From: Diphasiastrum complanatum
Taxonomy: Eukaryota > Streptophyta > Lycopodiopsida > Lycopodiales > Lycopodiaceae
Assembly (NCBI GenBank): GCA_029204225.1
Contig: CM055101.1
Coordinates: 4,579,246 to 4,643,245, forward strand
DNA length: 64,000 nucleotides
Direction: 5' to 3'
Part shown: positions 34,700-45,445 of the stretch, piece after piece
How the letters are laid out: each line of letters begins with the position of its first letter
Numbering within the stretch: the stretch's first letter is position 1
Translations under genes and position numbers: made by a program
The notes under the pieces: generated by a model
What the model was told of the DNA's origin: nothing
Database searches by the model: none
What the model saw: the letters and a program-made list of their open reading frames with translations, nothing else

Positions 34700-35462
34700 T
34701 ATAATGAAGACTTTATTGGATTGAGATATGTTTGAGCTTGTTCCTATCAGACTTAGAGTTGATGCTCTCTTTCACTATAGGTATTTTCAAGGTTGAACTA
34801 CCTTCCTATGTGAAACATTTGCAACTATATTTGAGATGAATCTCAAATATTTCACAAGACAAGTTATCTAGATCAGACACAAAAAGTGGTTTGAGACACT
34901 TTGGCTGGTTTGAATCCTACTTTTGGCACGTGTGAAATGCTTCAAAAGAAAACACTATTGACACTCAGAAGGCTCAAAGGGTGTTCAAATACTTTAAACT
35001 CAGTCTTGATCTACAGTTTCTTGTGTTGGTTGCTCAAAACAATGGATTCAAAACAAAGTATAATTGAATCAAATCAAAATGCTGTCACAGGGATTTTGGA
35101 CCTATCCCTATCCTCTTTAAGAGCTTATAGCTCTTGCTAGACACATCAGATTAATTTGGTTTCAATTTCTATGAAAAGTACAGATCAAATGCTTTCCATC
35201 AAGCTATAACACTGCTATCTTTGGATCTATAAGTAAGGAGAACAAAGGGACTAAAAAAACTATAATTTTCACACGTGCGGGATTTCAAAATTCTGTATTA
35301 CCTCAATTCATGTCTAAAAATTCAGTTCAAGTCCGAATTTATCCAAATACACTCCAGAGAAGGTTAGAAAAGTGTAAGACTGCTTTTTTGCTTGATTTAG
35401 CTCTCAGTTTCTTGTACAATCAGAGTTGTTAGCATGCAAAGCTTAATGAGGCTCTGATACCA
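34700..35462 (-). other. Copia B2 5' leader with Met-type PBS
   Basis: Untranslated leader, alignable with 4696-5467 of B1. PBS TGGTATCAGAGC at 35451-35462 on the minus strand. Includes TTTTGGCACGTGTGAAATGC near 34922. Confidence 0.85.
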
Positions 35463-36259
35463 TGACAAAATTTCCAGAATTCACACGTGTGGGGAATGTC
35501 CACGAGAGTGACTGATCTTAATTAAGCTTTGTGATTGGCACTATAACCTGATTCTAGATTGGTCAACAAAATCTAGTTCAGAAGAAATGGCTAATTCACA
35601 ATCTAGCATGCTAATCAACAGAATATAATAGCAATGAATCAAAGAATGAATAAAAGTACAAGATTTCAGTGTATGAGCATTAGCATCAACATGAGTTAGA
35701 GAGAGAGAGAGCTAGAGAAATAACAAGCAATATTTGTTTAGATCCAAAATGGCATGAGATAGCTACAAAACTTTGGTTCTTCATCATTGATTGTGTGGAG
35801 AGCTACACATATTTATGGAGATTGAGGTAGCTCGAGGTAGAACCACATCTATCCATTCCAAAATGACATCTAAAGTGACATCTAGAGTCTATGTGCCATT
35901 TGTCACTTGTCATGCATGAAATTCTACCAACTTTTTACAAGTGTACTAGTTCTAACTAGAAATGTCCAAATCATCATGCATCTGTCCATAAAACTTTGTG
36001 CATGCCTTGCATGTCACTATGGATCACTTACAATTAATGCATGTGAGTTGCCACGAGTTTCTACAAGCATAATCATGCTAATTCTATGTCTACAAACTAT
36101 ATGCAAGTTGCATTTATCAAACTAGATAATACATAACCATGTAGCTCGAGTTCTATGTAGGCCAAACTTGGCATTTTGCATTAATGAGCTACGTACTTGC
36201 ATGGTACAACGTTTTTAGCAAGCCAAGAAATCAATATGGATTGTTTTTCAATTTTAAGA
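35463..36259 (-). repeat. Copia B2 5' LTR
   Basis: 797 bp, aligns with 30190-30987. Its outer end reads TTTTAAGA on the plus strand where the other copy has TTTTAACA, so the expected TG start of this LTR is mutated to TC. Confidence 0.92.
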
Positions 36260-37752
36260 TGATCTTGTCCAGAGGGGTGCCACATTCCGCCCATTTGGAT
36301 CTTCGTGGACATGGCAGGAAGTGCGCATTCACCCGTAATTGCTATGGACTCGTCACGTAGGCCCTGATGGCCGCAGGGTCTCTTTCGAACAATTGCTGAC
36401 GCCACTCTGGTTGTGGTTGGAGGGCAGGTAGTACTTCCAGTTCGTTGCCCTTGATTGTCTGAGCAGAAAACGATATCTGCCAGCCGCCTCTTGATGACTC
36501 GTGGGGATACTTTCATAAAAATGCATTGATTTTTTCCTCCTCGGACTTCGGTCTTTGAATGGCCTGGCTGGCAGATATCATGCACGAACCTCTGGATGAT
36601 GTGGCTTGGCTTTGGCTGGTAGTTGCGCCTTGGCCCTGGTCTCGCATCTTAGCAGCCGTATCCGTCTGCCCTTGGTCTTGGCCTTCGGACCCTTGATCTT
36701 GTTGAAATCCCCCTGTTGCCTGCTGGCCCTGGTCTTGGCTTGTACTGGCTTGTGCAGTGTCAGAAGTAGGTGGCGGTGGAATTACCACAGGGGGTGGGCT
36801 GGGCCTTCGTTTCCATGAATTTCTGGCAGGCCTTGAGGGCTTGCTTGGTCTGGGCGAGCTCGTGCGTTGCGCTTGTCCGATATTTGTTGAACTCTACCTG
36901 GTAGCTGTTTAGGTTTTGGCTATAAACTTGCACCTGACGCCATAGAAGATTCATTTCTGATTGAGATAGCAGGCTTGAGTCTGGTGCAGGTTACCCTTTT
37001 GGAAGCAGAGAATACGTGCCTGGGGACGGAGGTCAAAGCACTACAAGAAAAAAAGCTCGTCTGGTAGGATCAGTCCGATCTGACGATGGTGCAAACACTA
37101 TTTGGACAAATGCGTCATCAGGCAACGGTTGGTTGCCCTCGGCAACCTTTGTTGGCGAAGCGGGTGGGGTTTGAGAAGCAACTGTGGAAACATGGGTGAG
37201 GACGGTTTGTCTGAATGAGAGGATGGGAGGAACAGAAGAAAACTAGAGGGTGGTGTGGAGTATGGAAGAAGGTGAGGATGGAGCAGAAAGCGTCTGGCAT
37301 GGGGGTGAAAAATTGATGACTTGCATCCACGTCAGAGTGTTAGGAGACAATTGAGAATCAGAGGGATTGAATGGAATGGAAGCAACGGTGGTGGCAGGAG
37401 TGATGGAAGATGCGATAGTGATGGATGGAGTAGTGGATACTGGAAGAGAAATAGGAGTGGTATCAATAGAAGAAACGAGGATGGAGACAGAAACAGATGT
37501 GGATGGAACATAAAGAGAGGTAGCGACAACATAAATCGGAGTGGGGAGTTGCACGGAAGAAGAAGTGACGGTTGTTGATGGGGTGGTTAGTGCAGTAGTG
37601 GAGGTGCGTCTTCGGGTAGCAGGTGGAGATGTGGATGTAGAGGCAGCGCCACGCATTCGTTTGCTTGCCGTTGTGTTAATAATTGCAGGTTGGGAGGAGG
37701 TGGATGCTTGAGATGACGGATAAAGGTTAGTATGTGGCACGAGGGTAGACAA
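36260..37752 (-). pseudogene. ORF F, copy c, N-terminal part
   Basis: Not recognised. Right to left: a start-like MSTLVPHTNLYPSSQ, a KRMRG basic patch and a long Ser/Thr-rich stretch (37250-37700). Then a probable coiled coil (36830-36950, HELAQTKQALKACQKFME), a Gln/Asp/Gly-rich stretch (36540-36790) and the beginning of the conserved block: INAFL, KYPHESSRGGW, LQPQPEWRQQLFERDP, IRAYVTSP, a TAG, QLRVNAHFLPCP and LDKI. The frame shifts between 36790 and 37250. Copia B2 interrupts it at LDKI, with the rest at 29722-30189. The part upstream of 37752 is lost at the copia D junction. Confidence 0.68.
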
Positions 37753-37756
37753 AAGA

Positions 37757-37981
37757 TGAAGCTGAACGCAGTAAAAGATAGTATTGATTCAGGATGAAAA
37801 CGAAACAGAAGTACATGAGTACAATAAGTTGCGGATCAAAGCCACGTACTCTATGATATCTCTGAGCGACTAAAATGAAAGTTTGAATTAAGCGTAATGC
37901 TGATAAGCAGTAGCGCGATAGTAATCACTAAAACAACTCTAAGAAGTGAGCTGAATGCTCAGGAGTGTTCAAGCACACAGG

Positions 37982-38022
<41 letters not shown>

Positions 38023-38592
38023 TAACTATTCAAATGTTTCTTGTTCATAACTTGAAAAATGTATGAATATGAACAATTATTTATACTAGAAAATTAGGTC
38101 GTCAATTATGATTGCCAATTGGCTGGTGTCCGCTGGCATCCATCCAGTTCCTTCTTAGTGATTGCTGATAAGCGGTGAAAATTGGTCGTGAACAGTCTGT
38201 CTGCATAAATGAATTGAAATTGTCACTTCATAGAAATGAACTAAATCTGCCAGAGAAGACGACAATGTTGAGATTTTGTGAAAAAGACGATAGTGTCCTT
38301 AAATCCCATTTAGGGTAGCCCTACACTTTTGCAAGAGTCATTTCCTTAACATTTGAGGCAGTTTGAAAAAAGCAAAAAATGCAACTTTGTAATTTTACTC
38401 GTAAATCTTGATAGGCTAAAAATGCGACACTGTTGTCAAATTTCTGTAATTCTGCAGACTGTGTAAAGACACTTGTAAATCTGCAGACTGTGTAAGAACA
38501 CGGAAAAATCTGCAGAACTGGATAAACAATGGATGAAGATTAAAACCAATTAGTCGATTAGTAAGAAGGAGAATAATCCAACACTCTCCCTT
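37757..38592 (-). repeat. Copia D 3' LTR (truncated) and polypurine tract
   Basis: LTR part 37757-38583, minus-strand start TGTTGGATTATTCTCC, aligns with 41190-42038. The portion equivalent to 40890-41189 is missing. PPT AAGGGAGAG (minus strand) at 38584-38592. A GA run lies at about 37985-38019. Confidence 0.85.
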
Positions 38593-39960
38593 AATCTGAA
38601 TCCTCGAATGCTTGACCTTCAAACTTAGTTCTACACAAAATCTTTTGTGTGTATCCAAACTTAATGCTTTGGCAAAAATATCTGCTGTCATATCTTGCGT
38701 TCTACAGTACTGCAATCTGACCTCTTCGTTGAAGACTTTGCTTCTGACGAAATGATACTTCAGCTCAATGTGCTTACTCCTAGAATGAAATTTGGGGTTG
38801 GCTAATAAAGCAATGGCACTTTGATTATCACAAAATAATGTCGTCAGAGCATATTGATTCAGACCGATATCTGAGAGTAAGTTCCTCAACCAAATTGCTT
38901 CCTTTGTAGCTTGAGAGGCTGTGATATACTCTGATTCAGTGGAAGATAGAGCTATTGAAGATTGCTTGCAACTGTTTTAGAAAATTGGACCATTATTGAG
39001 GAATAATGTAAATTTGGAAGTGGATTTACGAGTGTCTACATCTCCAACCCAACTTGCATCAGTGTAACCACTGAGTAAATTGAGTTTGTCGTTGCCAACT
39101 GCTCCATAACAAATGCAAATTTCCATAGTAGTTCAAAGATATCTCATGACTCTGATAAGAGCCTTCCAATGTGTTACACTAGGATTAGTCATAAACTGAC
39201 TGAGAGAGCTGACTGAAAGCTATGTCTGGCCTGGTACAGATCATGGCGTACATAAGAGATCCTATAATAGAATGGTAAGGATACTCACGCATTTGCTGTT
39301 TTTCATGAATTATTTGGGGACACTGGTCCTTTGACAATTTGAGACCTGGTTCCATTGGTGAGAGAGCTAACTTGCAATTAATCAGATTATATCTGACTAA
39401 CACATTGTAGATGTACCTCTGTTGTGTAATGTAAACCAACTTCTGTTTTCTGTCTCTGTGAATTTGTATACCAAGACAGAAATGAGCTTCACCCAGATCA
39501 GTCATGTCAAATTCGAAAGATAGCATTGTCTTGGCCTCTTTCATCAGATTGGTATTGTTGCTGAAAAGCAATGTATCATTCGTAAATAGAGTGATAATGA
39601 TAAAATACTGCTATATTGCTTTGAAGTAAACGTTTGAATCTGAAGAGCTAGGTGTGTGGTTGTGATCAATAAGGAATGTATTGATCCTTTGAAAGTATGC
39701 TCGAGCAGATTGCTTCAAGCCATAAAGTGCCTTATGGAGTTTACACACATGATTGTGTTTACCCTCAATAATATAACCTTTGGGTTGTACCATGTAAATG
39801 TCTTCTTCAATAACTCCATTGAGATATGTTGTCGGTACATCCATTTGATGTATTTCCAAATCTGGTGCAGCGGCAAATGATAGCAATAGTTGAATAGAAG
39901 AATGCTTGACTACTGGACTAAAGGTCTCAGTGTAGTTGACATTGTATACATGAGAGAATC
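38593..39960 (-). pseudogene. Copia D reverse transcriptase and RNase H remnants
   Basis: RT pieces from 39886 down: LEIHQMDVPTTYLNG, EEDIYMVQPKGY and LHKALYGLKQSAR. At the active site the sequence reads FTND instead of YVDD (about 39575-39600), so polymerase activity is lost. Then FEFDMTDLGEAHFCLG and SIIGSLMYAMICTRPD. RNase H at 38416-38889 gives LFCDNQSAIALLANP, SRSKHIELKYHF and MTADIFAKAL, with other parts in different frames around 38890-39170. Confidence 0.87.
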
Positions 39961-40041
39961 CTCTGGCGACAAGTCATGCCTTTCTTCTTTTGATGCTTTC
40001 ACCTGCGTTGTACTTGACTTTGAAAATCCATTTGCAATCAA

Positions 40042-40725
40042 CTATGTTTTTGCTCGTAGGTAATTCGACAATGTATGGTTCTTGATAAGAGATGAATATT
40101 CTTTATCCATAGTTTCTTTCCAGAGATCTGAATCAGGCTGACTGAGTGCCTCTTTGATAGTCGTCGACTCCTGAACAAGGTAGGCTGCAGACTCGTCAAT
40201 ATACCTATTAGGTGGTCTGCTAGTTCTTGATGATCTTCTAGGTAATAGAGGAAGTTGATCACTTCCATCATATTGTAGTTGTTGAAATGCAACATCATCT
40301 TTTGATTCACCATTGATTTGTTGTTCGTTGCAAGTAGACGAGCTTGGACCTTCAATGGAAATATTCGATTGAGGAACTGGAAAGTTTAATGTGTTAGGAG
40401 AATCTGATAGGTCGGCTACATGGGGACTGCCCTTTCCTTTGAGGTCTTGAAACTGATCTTCGATGAAGATGACATTCCGACTAGTGAATATCTTCAACTC
40501 GATGGGATCGAGTGTATCTGATATATTGAGGATAATAAGTGCGAAAGCTTTACAGTCCTTTGATTTCCACTTTGAGTCATCGTCTTCAGGTTTTACTTCT
40601 GTACCTATAACAACATCCCATAATTCACTGGCGATTAGCAAGGTCTTCATCTTAAATATCCACAAATGATAATTGGATCTATTCAGCTTGTCTGCGATAA
40701 GACCAGCTTTACTTTGAGAATCCAT
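40042..40725 (-). CDS. Copia D fused ORF: Gag N-terminus joined to pre-RT region
   Basis: 227 residues, uninterrupted. Residues 1-76 are a copia Gag start (MDSQSKAGLIADKLNRSNYH, LWIFKMKTLL). From residue 77 the chain continues in frame as the region just before RT (LKIFTSRNVIFIED), then a Ser/Gln-rich linker with LLPRRSSRTSRPPNRYID. It ends in the first RT residues MDKEYSSLIKNHT. The Gag C-terminus, zinc knuckle, protease and integrase are absent. The start codon is the natural Gag start, about 160 bp after the PBS. The fusion may simply be a deletion that happened to keep the frame. Confidence 0.82.
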   Translation of the reverse strand: MDSQSKAGLIADKLNRSNYHLWIFKMKTLLIASELWDVVIGTEVKPEDDDSKWKSKDCKAFALIILNISDTLDPIELKIFTSRNVIFIEDQFQDLKGKGSPHVADLSDSPNTLNFPVPQSNISIEGPSSSTCNEQQINGESKDDVAFQQLQYDGSDQLPLLPRRSSRTSRPPNRYIDESAAYLVQESTTIKEALSQPDSDLWKETMDKEYSSLIKNHTLSNYLRAKT

Positions 40726-42038
40726 TTGGAATTTAGTCTGTCAATTGTATCGATGACGCTAAGATGCGATAATGCCAACAATAGAAAATCAATTCTATGA
40801 TACTGAAAGGTTAAAAAGAATTGAAGAGTATGATTATCAATCTGATATCGTGAAAGATATGAAGTATTAGAGATTTCGCTTTGATACCATGTCAGAAAGA
40901 GGTGTGCAGAAGATAGGTTGAACTTGAAAAGAAACTAACTCAAAAAGAAACAAATGAAAAATAATTTGAGTATCTAGAAAGCAAACTTTTCGTGCATGGC
41001 GGAATAAACTATCTTCCTCTTTCTCAATGCATGACTACGCCTATCAATTTCAAACAAAAAATGTTTGATCTTATAGTAACTAACTTTGAAATCATCAGTA
41101 GGTGATTACGTGGCCAAACAATAATGCATTGAATTATCAAACAAATAATTTGTCGCAAAGAACTACAGAAAATGCATACATTCTGAGACGAAGCTAAACG
41201 CAGTAAAAGATAGTATTGATTCAAGATGAAAACGAAATAGAAGTAAATGAGTACAATAAGTTGCGGATTAAAGCTGTGTATGCGTCTATGCTATCTCTGA
41301 GCGGCTAAAATGAAAGTTTAAATTAAGAGCAATAGCAATATCTAAAACAACTCTAAGAAGTGAGCTATAATGCTCAGGAGTGTTTAAGCACGCAGGCTTG
41401 AGAGAGAGAGAGAGAGCTAACTATTCAAATGCTTCTTGTTCATAACTTGAAAACTGTATGAATATAAACAACTATTTATACTAAGAAATTAGGTCGTCAA
41501 TTGCGATTGCTAGTTGGCTGGTGTCCGTTGGCATCCATCCAGTTCCTTCTCAATGATTGCTGATAAGCGGTGGAAATTGGCCGTAAACAGTCTGTCTGCA
41601 TAAATGAATTGAAACTGTCACTCTACAGAAACGAATTAAAACTGCCATAGGCAAAAAAGATGACAGTGTCGAGATTTTGTGAAAAAGATGACAATGTCCT
41701 TAAATCCGTAACCCTACACTTTTGCCAGAGTCATTTCCTTAACATTTGAGGCACTTTGGAAAAAACGAAAAATGCGACTCTGCATATTTACTCGTAATTC
41801 CTGACAGGCGAAAGTGTCGCTAAAATGCAAAAAATGCAACACTGTAATTTTACTCGTAAATCTTGACAGGCTAAAAATGTGACACCGTTGTCAAATTTTG
41901 TGTATTTTGTAGACTGTATAAAGACATTTGTAAATCTGCAAACTGTGTAAGAACACAGGAAAATCCACAAAACTAGATAAACAATGGATGAAGATTAAAA
42001 CCGATTAGTCGATTAGTAAGAAGGAGAATAATCCAATA
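40726..42038 (-). repeat. Copia D leader, PBS and 5' LTR
   Basis: LTR 40890-42038 (1149 bp), TATTGGATTATTCTCC (normally TGTTGG) to CTTTCTGACA on the minus strand. PBS variant TGGTATCAAAGC at about 40878-40889. The LTR carries ATGCGAC motifs near 41771 and TGTCGC near 41814. Confidence 0.85.
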
Positions 42039-42128
42039 GATTTCAATATGGAACGACTCAAATTCATGGAAAAAGTACAATACCACCTAACAAATGTCAA
42101 ACGAGAGGCTAACCAAAGCCCAAAGTAA
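42039..42128 (+). pseudogene. ORF F, copy d, C-terminal stub
   Basis: Not recognised. MERLKFMEKVQYHLTNVKRE runs to a double TAA at 42126-42131. It aligns with the C-terminus of F copy c (RLNFMEDVTTYLIQQRR, then TAA). The 49-nt spacer after the stop contains GTGGGACCGCCAC, matching the GCGGGACCGGCAC of copy c, and is followed by an LTR at 42178. The N-terminal remainder is absent and copia D abuts it. Confidence 0.6.
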
Positions 42129-42177
42129 TAATCTCATGAGATGTCGTGGGACCGCCACCAATTTTGGTGGGTGATAT

Positions 42178-42880
42178 TGTTGAAGGGTTTGCGAATATCG
42201 AGGCAACCCTAATTAGTTATTCATTTATTATCAATTAATAAGTGAGAGGGATTTGGCACCCTACGTGTGTAAGTCCAACTCGATGATCACATAGTCATTT
42301 GATTAAATAGAAGTTAATAAAAGGACTTTAGGCCAAAATGCAAGAATGGAATGTCGTAGGGCCTAATAGTCAAGTTAGTGAATAAAAGAAGGTTCCCCAC
42401 ATATTTCAAAATTCAAATAATGAGGGAGGTAGAAACTGGCCAATAGGAATTGGGGTGCCAAGGCCCTAAAATCCACTATAAATAGTGGTACTTTGTAGCT
42501 CATTTTCATGTTCATTTCTAACCTTTGTTGATTTGCAAAATTGGATGTCCTTGCTCTTCTTCTCCTTGCTCCATCTCTCATGTATTCTTTGGATCTTATG
42601 TTATTTTGGATTTGCTAATTGCTGGGATTGAATCTTGTTATACTTTTTATGAGAGAAAAGAGAGAGAGAGAGAGAAAAAAATAGGCTTTATCTTTGGTGG
42701 ATTAGGGTTAATATGATTGTAGTGTTAGATGTTGAATCATAAACATGTGCTTAAATCTTAACTATGTTATCACTCTCACGGGTCTAAGTCTCCATGTGAC
42801 AAGTTATAATATTTTTCATATTTTGACGATTTGCATGTGCTAGGGTCTAGGGTTGAAGATGTATAGGAAAACCCACTACA
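42178..42880 (+). repeat. Diverged gypsy C-type LTR
   Basis: 703 bp, TGTTGAAGGG to CCCACTACA. The sequence is diverged from the C1 LTR but the order of modules is the same: a GCACCCTACGTGTGTAAG-like stretch, GGCCAATAGGAATTGGGG (CCAAT box 42440-42444), a TATA box CTATAAATA at 42477-42485, and a CTACA end. No PBS follows. Confidence 0.62.
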
Positions 42881-45445
42881 AATGCATATTCCATTGTTTT
42901 TCTTAATAAAAAAGCCATATTATAGAGAAGTAGTTTGCAAGTAATTTTCTAACATGCTTTGATATTGATGTTGTAAACTATACATGTAGCATTGTACGAG
43001 ATGTACTTACCCATAGTCAAACACTAGAATCGTGTGTGAGAATTTTATATTGTACTTTGAAACTATAGATGTTTGCCTCAAAGAACACCTTTGGATGAAA
43101 TTGGATCGATTGAAAACTTGTCTATAGGCTGCTTCAAAAGCGTTCCAATTGACAATAAGAAAGTCTTGAATGATGCTCTACCATAATTGAACATGTCCTT
43201 GGAAATTCAATTAAGCAAAGAGAACCATATCATTGTCACAAATTCTCCCACAACACTAGAAGTTATAGTCCAATCCTTCTAAGCAGTTATCCACATTAAT
43301 GGAATGAATATTTCCATCAAATGAAGGACTGATATATTTGGACAATCATTGATTGAAAATTGTATGGCTTCGTTGAGTAGTGACTTTCCATCATTTTTTG
43401 TTAGATTGGTATGTAGATAAATGTTCCATAGCACGTGCACAATTCATCATATCACGTATCTTTGTTAAATTTGTTTCATACTTATAATCAGGAACAAATG
43501 GCTTGATGTTGTATCTTTAGCATCCGCACCGGCTATGGCTCCATCTAGTACGAGTTATGGCTTCTCCCAACTAACCCTCACTAAGGCTATTTCCATCTAG
43601 CATTGATATGGATCCAGGAAAGACAGTCATAAGCAAGATCCACTCTAGCCACCTTCTCTCTTGCTTCCTACTCTCAATAAGATTATCAAACCCTAAACCA
43701 AGCCTCCTTCTCCAAGGCTTAACCTACTAGAGAATGGAGGGTCTGGATTAACTTAAAACCACAATGAATAAACCCTAAACTAAGTCTCCTCCTCTAAGGC
43801 TTAACTTACTAGAGAATGGAGGGCCTAGATTAACTTAACCTGTTGCCAGATAAGTAATGTACAATACAATGTAAAGTAATACAATACATGAAACCACACA
43901 AGCGAGAACACTTAGAGAGAAAAGATAGGCATGTATTGCAAATGAGGTTCTTGTCTAAAATGGACTCTTCCACTCCTATATATACTTGGAGTGGTGGTCA
44001 CTTACAAAAAGGCACTATGGGACAAATAGTCCTCATAGGCTTACTTAACTTTAAATCACATTGGTTCCATAGGATAAACCCCCAATAGGCCTTTGTGACT
44101 AACTTTTACATAACTTGAAATCACATATCTATGTGTAGTGCCCATGACAATTTAAACTTAGAACTGAATAACTTAAGCCAGTACAGATAACGTAAAAGCC
44201 TAAACTTGATGGGCAAGTTCTACATTTAAATCCTATCCTGCTTGTATTTTTAAAGATGTACCGCATGATGGCTAGAATATTCCTAGGAATATCAGCCTAC
44301 ATTATCTCTTTCGTTAAGAACTTGGCGGTCCCACGCCAAGTGCAATGTTAAGACCCCACTCCTTATGGTGCTGGAGGAGTCAAAGTTGATGTAGCTTGTA
44401 GATGTAGAGCTTTTTGTAAGGTGTTGCTCCATTAGGAGATGAAGCTTTGAAGAAGTATGAGCCTCTCCAGAAGAGTTGATGTGGATCATATGGGAGTTGG
44501 CTCTTTGATGGGTTGTATTTCCAAGTGCCCACGTTGATGATTCAATGGATGATGTACAAGAGCTTGGGTTATTAAATATGCTATGAAATCAACACAAGGT
44601 GTGAAGGAATGGTAATGAGATGAAGATGAGGGTAAGTGGTAGGATGTGAGTCAGATATGGGGGTGGTAATGGATGTGAATAAATGGATCACATGTTTGTT
44701 GCTCATAGTTGTCTCTTGAAGACATGATGTTGGCAGAACTTTGATTGTCGCATTGCAGCTTCTTTGAGGTCAATTGTACCGCTGAGAGCTCCATGAAGGA
44801 TTGCTTGGACTAGAGGCCTGAACGATTCCCTTTTTTTTTTTTTTAATACACATCTGGCCTTTGAATGGTCAACAAGTAAATAGCTTGTCTAGTTCTTTAA
44901 TTGCAGAAACACCACTTGTTGTTTGTCAAAAACCTCCAAGGTCTTTTTGATAATATGCTTGGCATTACTCGGCAGGAGCTCTAAATTGACATTGTTGGGA
45001 TGCTGCAGATGTTGTAGACTTGTCTGCTTCACGAAGTGCTTCAATTGAGAACTAGAGCAAGTTCAGATTGATCGATCAGGTGGGAATGAGGTCTTGAAGC
45101 ATGGATGGGAAAAGTGAGATGAAGCTTCAAGAGTGATTATATGGGAGAATATGGGAGACGGAATGGATGTGGACGAGGGATGATAGGGACCTTGTGTACA
45201 TTATACCTTTTCATAACCGATGCTCAGTGTACAATTAAGCATCATCGTTGTTTGTCTTTGAAAATGACATTTGTCCATGAGTTTGTGCGCTCATATTGAC
45301 ACGAGATTCCTTCAGTTTATGTAAGGATATGAGATTTCGCTCGTTGATGACTTGTGCTTCTTGTGGCCTCTGCAGATGATCCAATAGATGATGTAGAACA
45401 GTAGTAGTATGGGCTTGAGACACGATCATGGCCACTGCTCAATGT
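42881..45445. other. Unassigned noncoding sequence
   Basis: No coding region or RNA gene supported. It contains a tandem duplication (43688-43838), a T run near 44830, and two similar stretches at about 44536-44560 and 45367-45395 (GATGATTCAATGGATGATG versus GATGATCCAATAGATGATG). It may be decayed internal sequence of the element with the LTR at 42178. Confidence 0.45.
43688..43838. repeat. Two-copy tandem repeat, 82-bp unit
   Basis: Copies 43688-43756 and 43770-43838, both starting AAACCCTAAAC and ending GATTAACTTAA, with a few substitutions between them and a 13-bp remainder after the first. Confidence 0.85.

Larger units (their letters stand above)
30190..36259 (-). mobile_element. Ty1/copia retrotransposon B2, complete but defective
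   Basis: 6070 bp with two LTRs, PPT and Met-type PBS, flanked by TGATC (30185-30189 and 36260-36264). It is inserted within F copy c. Its pol is broken by many frameshifts and its gag has an internal deletion. Confidence 0.94.
37757..42038 (-). mobile_element. Ty1/copia retrotransposon D, internally deleted
   Basis: 5' LTR 40890-42038, Met-type PBS variant, a short gag fused to the RT region, RT and RNase H remnants, PPT and a 3' LTR lacking its last ~300 bp. The outer flanks do not show a clear target duplication, so the left end has probably been rearranged. Confidence 0.85.
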
